Positions 16,394 to 24,969 are shown, numbered from the stretch's first letter. The stretch: DNA of 64,000 nt from Phaeodactylibacter sp. (GCF_022763345.1 NZ_JALEGS010000055.1:33766-97765), one strand, 5' to 3'. Notes: generated by a model from the letters alone, not told the origin. Numbers and translations: made by a program.

Positions 16394-18954
16394 TTTTGCT
16401 GGGGATTTTTTCGTATGGCTTCCAAAAGAGAGGTATTGTTCATAAACTCAGTGTAAATCTTTTCTGCCATTAGCTGATGCCCAAGCTGGTTAGGGTGTCT
16501 ATCCCATGAGCCTAAAATAATCTCTTCGACCTCATACCCCTCGTAGTAGTTCCTTAAATCCAGAATATGAAAACCAAGCTGTTTTGCCAATTTAAGCAAG
16601 CGGTCATTCTCTGCCGGCGTTTCTACACCATCCAGCGCAGGTACCATTGCCCATATCGGAATTGCCCCAATTTGGTCAGCATGAGTCTTTATCCTATTGA
16701 GCCCCCAATGAATGAAGGTATCCATTTTGGGCTCAAGGGCCGCTGCGTAATCTCCAGCAGACGGCACCTTAGGCAATCTTAGTGAGCTAAAGAATTCTTT
16801 CAAATAAGCATCCTCAATATTTATCCCGGCTGAATGAAGCTTCGCCAGGTTTTTAGCAATCCTGCTGGCTTCATTGGAATGTGAAGTGTAGATGACAGCA
16901 TCTGGCTTGAAGGGAGTTGCACGAGATTCAAAAATCGCAAAGTGCTGAGGAAGATGAATTCCGGACACTGAAAAGTTTAAGATCTCAACTTTTTCATAGT
17001 TGTCAAGAGAATTGCTGGCATTGAGCCGATCCTCAAAAAGGTTTTCGTAAGTTTCGTCGGTATCTACTCCGCTGCCCATCTCAATAGACCCTCCCAGCAA
17101 AGCAATCCTGAAGACACCATCCGGTTTTCGTTGGGTAGTGGGCCGGTCGCGTAGGCCAAAAGTATTGGTGGTAAAGTGCCCACCTTTAAATTCCATATCA
17201 AGATTTGGACGAAGCCTCTTTGCTGTTATGTCATCCATTTTAATGATTGCTCCGGTTGTGTGAAGTTGTTCCCATTGCTCGGGCCGATCTTTATTCAATT
17301 CTTCCAGAGGCGAATCCAATATTGAATTCTCAGCCAACATGGTTTCATAGTAGCCCTGGAACTGCGCACTCCGATCGCGTGCATTTAGTTTTGTCGTTAG
17401 GACAGGCTCAATATCAATAGCAAAACTGGAAGCCACTGACTGCTGAAAAAAAGGAATTGCTCCAACCGAAGCTAATAAGAGCAAGACCAGTGTAGCAAAA
17501 GCATACCTCCAATCGCTGCCCCCTCCCACAACAGGTTTCGCTGTTTGCCGGTACTGAAATTCTAAAAACTGGAAAAGCGTCCCTACAAGTACAATACCTC
17601 CGGCAACTCCAAAAATCACCCCCAATTGGGCAGGAGAGACCGTTTTCCAAACCAGGAGCCCTTTGAGCCAAGCCGATACTGAAGGAGCTGTCCACCACGA
17701 CCACAAAAAAGTCATAAAACTAAAAACACCTAAAACCCTGGCAGATAACTCGATACTATCCTTCCAGTAAAACAATTTCGGGTCTTTTCGCTTGGGCCGC
17801 CGGTGTGCCTGATAATAGGAATTAGCAGCGACAGCTAAACCAAAAATCGCCCAAAAAGTCGTATCCTGTACTGTCAGCAAAACGGTCCCCTTTAACCAAA
17901 GCCATTGATAGGCATGCAAAAACCAATTGACAACAAAGGTTAATAATATGCTTACGACAATTGCGCGTACTGTTCCAATTTGCTTGACCTTAAAGTATAT
18001 AGGGTAATAAAACACTTTCATGACAAAATCTCTCCAGTACATATTGATCCGACGCCAAAGATCACTGAAGCTGTTGGCGAAAAAGTAATGCCGGAAAGTG
18101 GGTGGCAGGTCAAACCCAAAAAGGCAAATAACTCCAGCTGAGAAATGGAAGATTCCAGCTAGCCGCACAATTAACGCATATGAAGCGATTGCATACTGCA
18201 GCCATGAATAAACGTTGTTGATTTTTGCGGGATCCGGAATAGCGTAGTAGTAAATCAGGCGGTACAGAAAGAGGTGAAAGACGCCATTTGCCATCCACAA
18301 CACTCCTTTTTTATAGGTCTCAAAGGCTGGCTTTTTGTAATAACTCTGAGTAAAGGTCTTATAGTCTACTACCGGAAAGATGAAAAAAACCAGATTGGGT
18401 AAAATGAAAAAGTAGTTTAGCCTTATCCAAATAGGTGAGGATGCTTGAATATACTTTTGTTCATACAGATACAGAATTGAACGGAACATAAATAGCGCTC
18501 CCAAAACCGGCAACAGGGTGCTACCATGATAAAATGGGAGGTAACCAAGCCTGGCTGTTGCTAACAGAGCAGTGATTATAAGTAGTAAGGCCGTCCGGTT
18601 GCGCACTGAGGTATCAGCATCAACAATGGCAAACAACCCTAGCCCCAAAAGCAATAGCAGCCCACCGTCGATCCAACCAAAAAGTATAAAAATGGCAATC
18701 ACGTTCAAAACAAACAACAAAGGAAGCCTCAAAGACTGCGAGAAAATATTGTAAGCAATGAAGCCAATAACTACTACCCATAATAGCTGTTCAAGCCCAA
18801 GTGCCTTCTCTATATTCAAGAAGTGAACCATCCCCAGGACAGACAGAACCCCTATCAAAACATGAATGCCTTCAGAAATGGAAATATTCGACATTTCGGT
18901 GTATTCTGTACTTCCAGAAATGGATCGTGTAGAAATCAAAGACATTAAAATCAA
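16390..18954 (-). CDS. MBOAT-like membrane domain fused to SGNH hydrolase domain
   Basis: This 854-residue protein has about 12 membrane segments in its first 500 residues. FSDLWRRINMYWRDFVMKVF and FVVNWFLHAYQWLWLKG resemble the two conserved MBOAT blocks, the second with the likely catalytic His. From about residue 600 an SGNH domain follows: FRIALLGGSIEMGSGV (block I Ser), ILNFSVSGIHLP (block II), SHSNE (block III region) and SWDRHPNQLGH (DxxH block V). A fused acyl-carrier and acyl-transferase pair for surface glycan is the likely role, as in acyltransferase-3/SGNH OafB-type proteins but built on an MBOAT core. Internal ATGs at codons 4 and 21 are alternative starts. It heads an apparent operon with the SGNH-like gene and the sulfatase. 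Confidence 0.75.
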   Translation of the reverse strand: MILMSLISTRSISGSTEYTEMSNISISEGIHVLIGVLSVLGMVHFLNIEKALGLEQLLWVVVIGFIAYNIFSQSLRLPLLFVLNVIAIFILFGWIDGGLLLLLGLGLFAIVDADTSVRNRTALLLIITALLATARLGYLPFYHGSTLLPVLGALFMFRSILYLYEQKYIQASSPIWIRLNYFFILPNLVFFIFPVVDYKTFTQSYYKKPAFETYKKGVLWMANGVFHLFLYRLIYYYAIPDPAKINNVYSWLQYAIASYALIVRLAGIFHFSAGVICLFGFDLPPTFRHYFFANSFSDLWRRINMYWRDFVMKVFYYPIYFKVKQIGTVRAIVVSILLTFVVNWFLHAYQWLWLKGTVLLTVQDTTFWAIFGLAVAANSYYQAHRRPKRKDPKLFYWKDSIELSARVLGVFSFMTFLWSWWTAPSVSAWLKGLLVWKTVSPAQLGVIFGVAGGIVLVGTLFQFLEFQYRQTAKPVVGGGSDWRYAFATLVLLLLASVGAIPFFQQSVASSFAIDIEPVLTTKLNARDRSAQFQGYYETMLAENSILDSPLEELNKDRPEQWEQLHTTGAIIKMDDITAKRLRPNLDMEFKGGHFTTNTFGLRDRPTTQRKPDGVFRIALLGGSIEMGSGVDTDETYENLFEDRLNASNSLDNYEKVEILNFSVSGIHLPQHFAIFESRATPFKPDAVIYTSHSNEASRIAKNLAKLHSAGINIEDAYLKEFFSSLRLPKVPSAGDYAAALEPKMDTFIHWGLNRIKTHADQIGAIPIWAMVPALDGVETPAENDRLLKLAKQLGFHILDLRNYYEGYEVEEIILGSWDRHPNQLGHQLMAEKIYTEFMNNTSLLEAIRKNPQQK

Positions 18955-18971
18955 AGTTTTGATTTATCGTA

Positions 18972-19002
18972 TCAAATACAAAAGGTAAAACAGATTACAA
19001 AA
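18972..19002 (-). promoter_or_regulatory. possible promoter of the MBOAT-SGNH/sulfatase operon
   Basis: On the minus strand TTTTG is followed after 19 bases by TATTTGA, one base short of the TAnnTTTG -7 consensus. It lies just upstream of the ATG at 18954, giving a leader of about 13 bases. An overlapping TACCTTTTG offers a second register. Weak evidence. Confidence 0.3.
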
Positions 19003-19022
19003 CTAAGAAAGATTTTGACTGT

Positions 19023-20042
19023 TTAGCCAAGCCTATGCCCGAAATGGGCGTTCCAAATTTCATCTGCCTGGCTAGCCAGATTAAGCAGCGAGGCTCGTTC
19101 CCTATCCAATTGATGATTGCTCGATATGGCCTTACCATTACGGATAAGGGCAGCTTTCACTGCTTTAGGCATACGAAAGGCATGAATGATGGCATCGAAA
19201 ATAGAACGCACATTATAGACCGGCTGCAGACAGGTTTCTCCCGGTATACAAAAGTCCACATTCCCTACTGCGTAAGGGCAAATTACCAGCTTCTCCATGA
19301 CCATACCTTCAAGAGCGGGTAGATAAAACCCCTCTGCACCCTGCGCTTCTGTTAGGGGGAGGTAGACTACAATCCGGGCCTGATTGACCAGGTTTAGAAA
19401 ATCCTGCCGGGTAGGCAACTTAGGCGGTACTTGTATTCTATACTTAATTTTATCCTTTTTGAGGAAATTGTGCCACTTCAGCCGCCTTTCCAGGACTTTG
19501 GCTATTCTTGGGTTCTTTAAGCCCACGATGAGGACATCCAGCGAAGGCTCGGGGTGTGGCTCCGGGATCAGGCTGAAGTCAATCGCGTCAGGTATAAAAA
19601 AGACCGGGCCATTGACGCCGTATTCTTCGAGCTTTTGCTTTCCCAGGGAGCTTTTGGCAATCCGGATAGCCGGGTGTTTTAAAAAATCCCGTCTTGCATC
19701 CGGAAGCATAATCTGACGAGGCTGCGCAATATTCAAAACCGGAACAGGAGGCTTTTCACGTTGCTCAGGCGGAAGCACTTTCCAATCCCAGCCGGCGAAA
19801 AAGAGCAGGTCCGTTTCTTGTATTTCCCATTTATCTAATGCCCTTTCCCGATAAGGCCACCAAACATTGCCAGGGTTATCATACCAAACCGTTTCCGGCC
19901 CAAAGTATACCTGAGGTTCAAACTGATCTGATGAAGCAAAATGCTCAAACGCGTCCCGGACTTTGAGCTGCCCTCCGCTTGTGCCCCCATTGTATTTGGT
20001 CCATGACCGGTGGAATAAAACCCTGCGTGCTGATCTATTCAT
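19023..20042 (-). CDS. GT-B-like glycosyltransferase, copy B of a paralogous pair
   Basis: This protein has 339 residues, exactly the length of its paralogue at 7457-8476. Shared blocks include VLFHRxWTKxNGGTSGGQ, KVRDAFxHF, VLNIAQPR, FLKHPAIRIAKSSxGK, GVNGPVF, IVGLKNPxxAK, PTRQDFL, GAEGFYLPALEGM and VICPYAVGN. The GAEGFYLPALEGM block is the GT4-like nucleotide-sugar site. It lies 12 bp downstream of one sulfotransferase gene, with a second further upstream, all on the minus strand. Two retained copies of this enzyme suggest either two similar linkages in one glycan or two related glycans. Confidence 0.7.
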   Translation of the reverse strand: MNRSARRVLFHRSWTKYNGGTSGGQLKVRDAFEHFASSDQFEPQVYFGPETVWYDNPGNVWWPYRERALDKWEIQETDLLFFAGWDWKVLPPEQREKPPVPVLNIAQPRQIMLPDARRDFLKHPAIRIAKSSLGKQKLEEYGVNGPVFFIPDAIDFSLIPEPHPEPSLDVLIVGLKNPRIAKVLERRLKWHNFLKKDKIKYRIQVPPKLPTRQDFLNLVNQARIVVYLPLTEAQGAEGFYLPALEGMVMEKLVICPYAVGNVDFCIPGETCLQPVYNVRSIFDAIIHAFRMPKAVKAALIRNGKAISSNHQLDRERASLLNLASQADEIWNAHFGHRLG

Positions 20043-20054
20043 AACTTTTCTGCG

Positions 20055-20942
20055 CTATTCAGCAAATTGATACCCTTCAAAATAGGGTGTTTCGGGCATT
20101 CTTTTTTGCACGTATGCAATCGTTTGGGATGACCATAACTCTAACTCATTCCTCCTTTTTGGCGGCTTTCCAAATAAGATGCTAGCGCAATTATCCAGGT
20201 ATTTCGGGCTTGCCCTGATGGAAAAATGACCGAGCAGGTCTGTCAGAATTTCTTTGGGAGACTCCAGAAAGTCGTCTGCCCTTATGGACCGAAACTCAAA
20301 AGGCTGCTGCTGTTCAAATTCGTGAATAACCCTGGCATGATCAAAGAAGTGATCGATCTTCCGATACAAGTCCGCTTCACCGAATTTTTTGCGCCGCCGG
20401 GCCTCACTCCGAAAATAGCTCGTTGAGATGGAATCAAAGGGATTGCGGTACATATGCACAAAGACCGTCTCCGGGAAAAGCTCATGCAGTTTGGAAAATA
20501 AGGCGGGGTCCTTTCTGTACCATTTTGTAGTGGTCCCTCCCCGTTTATCCCCCACTAACCTTAGTGTTTCCACTCGGCCCTGATACCCGCCGGGAACCCT
20601 GTAATTATAGCCCATCCATTGATTGCCTGTTTTCGCAAACTGACGAGATCGGGTTATCATCATTTGAATAAGCTGACGCTTGGAAAAACCAGCATCCAGA
20701 AAAGCAAGCACATCCAGTTCATGGCTCACCACTACCTCAGGGTGGGCATCCAGTAAGGCGCCCAGGATAGAATGGCTGCTCCTCGGATAACCAATAAAAA
20801 ACAGCCCCTGATTTATTTGCTCATAAGCAGATTTGCTTTCCAGATGAGCACGAAGAGACCAGTATCGTGAAGGAAGGATATCCTTTAGAGGATGGTCCTT
20901 TGTAATAATCCGTTTACGCTTATTCATCTTACCTATACACAT
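20055..20942 (-). CDS. sulfotransferase family protein
   Basis: This 295-residue protein carries FFIGYPRSSHSILGALL (48-64), a 5'-phosphosulfate loop in which the usual SGTT is SSHS, followed by DAHPEVVVSHE. HMYRNPFDSISTSYFRSEAR (163-182) is the 3'-phosphate binding block. PxRSSHSxxGxxLDAHPxxxxxHE is a known variant in bacterial and eukaryotic sulfotransferases. Its sequence is clearly distinct from the other three sulfotransferases here, so it probably sulfates a different position or residue. It sits between a second sulfotransferase (24 bp upstream) and the copy B glycosyltransferase (12 bp downstream). An ATG at codon 6 is an alternative start. Confidence 0.85.
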   Translation of the reverse strand: MCIGKMNKRKRIITKDHPLKDILPSRYWSLRAHLESKSAYEQINQGLFFIGYPRSSHSILGALLDAHPEVVVSHELDVLAFLDAGFSKRQLIQMMITRSRQFAKTGNQWMGYNYRVPGGYQGRVETLRLVGDKRGGTTTKWYRKDPALFSKLHELFPETVFVHMYRNPFDSISTSYFRSEARRRKKFGEADLYRKIDHFFDHARVIHEFEQQQPFEFRSIRADDFLESPKEILTDLLGHFSIRASPKYLDNCASILFGKPPKRRNELELWSSQTIAYVQKRMPETPYFEGYQFAE

Positions 20943-20966
20943 TAAGGCTTCTAAAACAGAATCGGG

Positions 20967-21860
20967 CTACGCTTGCCTTTCATAATAAAGGTATAACGCC
21001 TCCACTTCAGTTCGGTCATAAAAATGCCAGCAATAGTGCGCTTCATCTGCAAGCAAAGTGCTCCCACACTTCAACATGTGATCGCGGGCGTACACCTCAC
21101 CCTTATTTTTACTGAACAGCGCTGTTTTAGGATCATAAGGTTGCCCCATAATATTTGCCAAAATGCCGCCATTGGAGGCAATCAAATCCTCGTACCTCAA
21201 AACTTGTTGCCCTGGCAAGGCACTGTATGCCTTGAAGTAGTAATCGAGTAAAAACAGTTGTCGGTCCAGCAGCTTCCGCCTTTTTTCCAATGCACTTTGC
21301 GCCTCTGGGTCCAGCAATGACAAATACCTTATCTTTCCACGGGAGACCGGCACACTCACCGTTGACCAGGAACCCAACAGAGCAAGGGGGTTACGCACTA
21401 CAGCAAAGCAGGGATAAGCCCGCCGGAGATCTTCTAAAAGAAGTGTAAAGACAGCGTTATGCTTAATAAAAAGCTTAAAATCAGTTCTAAAGGATTGCTC
21501 AAATTCCACTTCTGTGCGCTTGATCACCCTTTTTCGGTCGCCCCCTTTCTCCCTTTCAAAATGGTTATCAGTAATCTTACCGTCGCGCCCACGGACCGGA
21601 GCGGAAGCGTCCCGGATCAGACTTTCTCTGAAACGGGCAAAGCTTCTGTAGATTCGGTCAACTCCATCTTGCCTGGATTGCAGGTTACGGAAGGGAATTG
21701 GCTCATTTAATCCTGCTACCTGCTCTTGTTCGGACAGCAGCTTACAGGTTAAGGTCGTTCCAGCCCTCGGAATCCCGGTAAGAATATAACAATTCCGTGA
21801 AGGGGCTACCTCTGTCGACCTTCCAAGTATTTGATTGAAGAAGTGCATAAGTTTTGCCAT
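20967..21860 (-). CDS. sulfotransferase family protein, paralogue of the one at 8466
   Basis: This 297-residue protein carries YILTGIPRAGTTLTCKLL (25-42), the 5'-phosphosulfate site, then LNEP. IKHNAVFTLLLEDL and VVRNPLALLGSWSTVSVPVS follow, matching the IKQNAHFTFLLEPL and IRNPVSTIASW blocks of the copy A sulfotransferase. VLRYEDLIASNGGIL completes the family pattern. It is the first gene of a three-gene minus-strand operon (two sulfotransferases and a glycosyltransferase). A perfect -7 box lies 9 bases upstream of the ATG. An ATG at codon 5 (21848) is an alternative start and would give a longer leader. Confidence 0.85.
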   Translation of the reverse strand: MAKLMHFFNQILGRSTEVAPSRNCYILTGIPRAGTTLTCKLLSEQEQVAGLNEPIPFRNLQSRQDGVDRIYRSFARFRESLIRDASAPVRGRDGKITDNHFEREKGGDRKRVIKRTEVEFEQSFRTDFKLFIKHNAVFTLLLEDLRRAYPCFAVVRNPLALLGSWSTVSVPVSRGKIRYLSLLDPEAQSALEKRRKLLDRQLFLLDYYFKAYSALPGQQVLRYEDLIASNGGILANIMGQPYDPKTALFSKNKGEVYARDHMLKCGSTLLADEAHYCWHFYDRTEVEALYLYYERQA

Positions 21861-21868
21861 AACGGAAT

Positions 21869-21876
21869 CAAATATA
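21869..21876 (-). promoter_or_regulatory. -7 box of the sulfotransferase operon
   Basis: On the minus strand this reads TATATTTG, a perfect match to TAnnTTTG. No clear -33 TTTG is present at the usual distance. The expected start point near 21864 would leave only about 4 bases before the ATG at 21860, or about 16 before the alternative ATG at 21848. Confidence 0.5.
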
Positions 21877-22028
21877 GGTTATCGGGCAGACATTCCCAGA
21901 GTAGAAAAAAACTTTGTGTTTTTCCTACTCCGGAATATAACCGAAGGCCTTTATTTCCTGCACTTTACCTCCTCCAAAACCCAGCTGCATACCAAAGTCA
22001 TCCTTTCAAAGCCCTAATGCGGTTCTTC

Positions 22029-22139
22029 TTTCGTTTCGCTAATAGTACACCATTTTTTTTTGCACCTGAATCCAAAAATTATCCTATCATCGCATTACAA
22101 ACCGCTGTAATAGCCGGTCATCAAACTAACGAAACGAAA
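22029..22139. promoter_or_regulatory. pair of inverted TTTCGTTTCG sites upstream of the sugar symporter
   Basis: TTTCGTTTCGCTAATAG at 22029-22045 recurs in inverted orientation at 22123-22139 (reverse complement TTTCGTTTCGTTAGTTT), identical at 13 of 17 positions with a perfect 10-base core. The copies are about 94 bp centre to centre and lie upstream of the fucP-like ATG. This may be a looped operator. No matching site was seen upstream of the ROK gene. Confidence 0.4.
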
Positions 22140-22152
22140 AAACCTAGCGTAC

Positions 22153-23376
22153 ATGAAAAAGAATCCACACTTAATCCCCTTCATCCTGGTCACCAGTTTG
22201 TTCTTCCTCTGGGGCCTGGCCAACATCCTCAACTCGGCACTCATTTCGCACTTCCAGCCGGTATTTGACATCAGCCGGGCTCAGGCCCTCTTGGTAGAGA
22301 CGGCCTTTTACCTGGGCTACTTTACCATTGCAGTGCCTGCCGGGCTGTACATGGAAAAATACACTTATAAAAAAGGGATCATTTTGGGCCTGCTGCTGTA
22401 CGCCATAGGTGCCCTGCTTTTCATACCGGCAGCCAAGATGCTCACCTTTGCCTTCTTCCTGTTGGCGCTTTACGTCATTGCCAGCGGACTGGCTTTTCTG
22501 GAAACGGCTGCTAATCCATATGTGACCATTCTCGGCCCCAGAGAAAATGCCACTCAGCGCCTCAACTTTGCACAATCTTTTAATGGCGTTGCACTGGTAG
22601 TCGGCCCCTACCTGGCTGGACTACTTATCTTCTCTGGCAATGAAGGCGACATGGCTACGCAGGAGGCCAAAGTACAAGCCGCTAATGCAGTGGTCGTACC
22701 TTATGTGGGTATCGCCGTGGCGGTATTAGTGGTCGCCCTCCTGATCTGGCGCACTCAAATGCCCGAGCCGGACAAGGGCGATAAACTGAAGTTTGACCCT
22801 GCCATTTTCAAGTTTCGCCACCTCATGCTGGCTGTGCTTGCGCAGTTGCTGTATGTTGGTGCCCAAGCGGGGCTTTGGGGCATTACCATCGACTTTGTTA
22901 CAGAAATGATGCCAGGCGTGAGTAAGGAAGTAGCCTCCGGAGCTTACCTGGTAGCAGGTACTCTGCTGTTCGTGATCGGCCGCTTCATTGGCACTTTCCT
23001 AATGTCTTATATTAAGGACAGCACCCTGCTGGGCGTTTACGGATTGATTGCCGCCGGCCTTTGCCTAATGGGTATTATGCTGGGTGGCGCAGCGGCAGTT
23101 TACGCCATCCTTGCGGTCAACTTCTTTATGTCGATTATGTTCCCCACAATTTTTGGACTGGGCGTCCGCGACTTGGGCAAACATACCAAGCTGGGCTCGT
23201 CTTTTATCATTATGGCCATTGTGGGCGGAGCGGTTTTCCCACCGATCATGGGCATCCTCTCCGAGTCTATTAACATTCAGGCCAGTTTCTGGATCCCCGT
23301 GGTGTCCTTCCTGTTTGTGGCTTTCTATGGCTTCCGGGGCTACATGCACCCTAAAGGGTTTGTAGTAGCGGAATAA
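22153..23376 (+). CDS. FucP-type sugar:H+ symporter (MFS)
   Basis: This 407-residue transporter has 12 predicted membrane helices. It begins HLIPFILVTSLFFLWGLANI and continues with YLGYFTIAVPAGLYMEKYTY and FLETAANPYVTILGP, the characteristic FucP/GlcP blocks. NPYV and the FAQSFNGVA region are conserved in L-fucose, glucose and galactose symporters of this group. It should import a monosaccharide with a proton across the inner membrane. It is followed by a strong hairpin and then by a ROK regulator on the same strand. The sugar cannot be named. No fucose or other catabolic genes lie beside it. Confidence 0.88.
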   Translation: MKKNPHLIPFILVTSLFFLWGLANILNSALISHFQPVFDISRAQALLVETAFYLGYFTIAVPAGLYMEKYTYKKGIILGLLLYAIGALLFIPAAKMLTFAFFLLALYVIASGLAFLETAANPYVTILGPRENATQRLNFAQSFNGVALVVGPYLAGLLIFSGNEGDMATQEAKVQAANAVVVPYVGIAVAVLVVALLIWRTQMPEPDKGDKLKFDPAIFKFRHLMLAVLAQLLYVGAQAGLWGITIDFVTEMMPGVSKEVASGAYLVAGTLLFVIGRFIGTFLMSYIKDSTLLGVYGLIAAGLCLMGIMLGGAAAVYAILAVNFFMSIMFPTIFGLGVRDLGKHTKLGSSFIIMAIVGGAVFPPIMGILSESINIQASFWIPVVSFLFVAFYGFRGYMHPKGFVVAE

Positions 23377-23739
23377 ACTGCTGACCACCTTTTCACCTCA
23401 ACAGCGCCATCAGGGAAAACCTTCCTGATGGCGCTGTTGTACTTAGGGCTTTGGCAGCTCCACCAGCTGCCCATCATAGCTGCCGAACATTTGCCTCTTG
23501 AAATAAAAATTTTCAAAAAAGAGCAGTAAAAATAAAAATACGTAAAAATAAAATGCTTCTTTTTGATATTTTTAAAAAACAAGCTGCGATATTTACCCTT
23601 GGTTCGATTGAGCCCATAAATACCTGACCCTTTAGGTAAGCAAAATGGAGTTATTGCGGTTGAGATAGACACCTGGCTACTGGAAATGCTGAAACTTCAC
23701 TGCTTTCATTTGTCAATATGATCAAACAGGAACCCTGGT
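23377..23739. other. intergenic region between symporter and ROK genes
   Basis: This holds a strong hairpin (listed separately), then a very A/T-rich tract around 23500-23580. TACCCTTG at 23594-23601 is a seven-of-eight match to the -7 consensus and could start ROK transcription with a leader of about 135 bases. No convincing coding sequence was found. Confidence 0.5.
23399..23439 (+). terminator. 16-bp perfect hairpin after the symporter gene
   Basis: CAACAGCGCCATCAGG at 23399-23414 pairs perfectly with CCTGATGGCGCTGTTG at 23424-23439 around a 9-base loop, 23 bp after the stop. It lacks a T-run on its right, so it may slow decay of the symporter mRNA or terminate inefficiently. Confidence 0.65.
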
Positions 23740-24969
23740 ATGAACAAGTTGTTTTTGACAAAGCAATCCATCGATCAGATGAGCGGCGTCGCCTACAAGT
23801 CGATCCATCAAAAAAAACGCTTGCTGGCTTACTTCGCAGAACATGGCCCCGCTGCTATTGGCGACCTTCGCAGAGCCTTGCACCTTTCGGTTCCTAAAGT
23901 CACGGCACTGCTCAACGAGCTGATGGAGGAGCAGTTTGTTAAAGACTATGGCAAGGACAACTCCACCGGCGGGCGCCCGCCTAACCTCTACGGCCTGGCT
24001 GCCGAGTCTGCCTATTTTCTTGGGGTGGATGTGCACCGGACCTTTGTAAACATTGCGCTGACCGACTTCCAGAAAAACATTGTAAAAATCAAGGAGCAAG
24101 TTCCTTACACCCTTTCCAATACTCAGGAAAGTCTTGATGCCCTTTGCTTGCTCATCAAATCTTTCATGAAGGAATTAGGCCAGCCTCGGGAAAAAATCCT
24201 TGGCATTGGTGTCAACCTAACCGGCCGTGTCAACTCAGCTACCGGCTTTAGTTATAGCTTTTTCCACTTTGAAGAGCAACCTCTGAGCGAGGTCCTCAAA
24301 GACAAACTTGGCATTCAGGTAGTACTTGAAAATGATTCCCGGGCCATGGCCTATGGGGAGTTTGCAGCAGGAGTGGTTGAGCAGGAGCGAAATGTCTTGT
24401 TCCTCAATTTGGATTATGGTATCGGTATGGGCATGGTGCTGGATGGGCAGCTCTACTACGGCAAATCAGGATATTCTGGCGAGGTTGGGCACATGCCGGT
24501 CTTTGACAACAACATTATCTGCCAGTGCGGCAAAAAAGGATGCCTGGAGACCGAAGCTTCCGGATGGGCATTGGTGGAACGATTTAAAAACCGTGTCCGC
24601 AACGGTGCCACCACTCAATTGGTGCAAAATCCGGAGCACTTGAAGACAATTGACCTGGAAGCTATTATTCAGACAGCACAGTCAGATGATGTATTAGCCA
24701 TCGAACTTATCGCAGAGATTGGTGAACAACTTGGCCGCGGCATCGCTGCACTGATCAACGTATTTAACCCGGAACTCGTTGTGCTGGGGGGTAGTCTTGC
24801 CGCTACCGGAGATTATATCCGCTTGCCATTGCTCAGTGCGCTTAACAAATACTCCCTGAGCCTGGTGAGCAATGATACCGCCCTCAAGGTATCCAACCTG
24901 GGCAACCGGGCAGGTGTCCTGGGTGCTTGCTTGCTGGTACAGCACAGGTTCCTTGCAACGAAGGCCTAA
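23740..24969 (+). CDS. ROK family transcriptional regulator
   Basis: This 409-residue protein has an N-terminal winged helix-turn-helix (about 20-75: LLAYFAEHGPAAIGDLRRAL, LSVPKVTALLNELMEE) followed by GGRPPNLYGL and an ROK sugar-kinase-like domain. SGEVGHMPV and CQCGKKGCLE (Cys residues near 261-268) form the ROK zinc site. NPELVVLGG and GAALINVFNPE-like sequence close the fold. Members are NagC/Mlc/XylR-type repressors that release DNA when a sugar binds. Its position after the sugar symporter suggests it controls that gene. The paired inverted sites at 22029-22139 are candidate targets. Confidence 0.88.
   Translation: MNKLFLTKQSIDQMSGVAYKSIHQKKRLLAYFAEHGPAAIGDLRRALHLSVPKVTALLNELMEEQFVKDYGKDNSTGGRPPNLYGLAAESAYFLGVDVHRTFVNIALTDFQKNIVKIKEQVPYTLSNTQESLDALCLLIKSFMKELGQPREKILGIGVNLTGRVNSATGFSYSFFHFEEQPLSEVLKDKLGIQVVLENDSRAMAYGEFAAGVVEQERNVLFLNLDYGIGMGMVLDGQLYYGKSGYSGEVGHMPVFDNNIICQCGKKGCLETEASGWALVERFKNRVRNGATTQLVQNPEHLKTIDLEAIIQTAQSDDVLAIELIAEIGEQLGRGIAALINVFNPELVVLGGSLAATGDYIRLPLLSALNKYSLSLVSNDTALKVSNLGNRAGVLGACLLVQHRFLATKA

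Noticed and set aside
23590..23630. GGTTCGATTG, resembling a tRNA T-loop
   Set aside because: No acceptor, D or anticodon stems can be formed around it.
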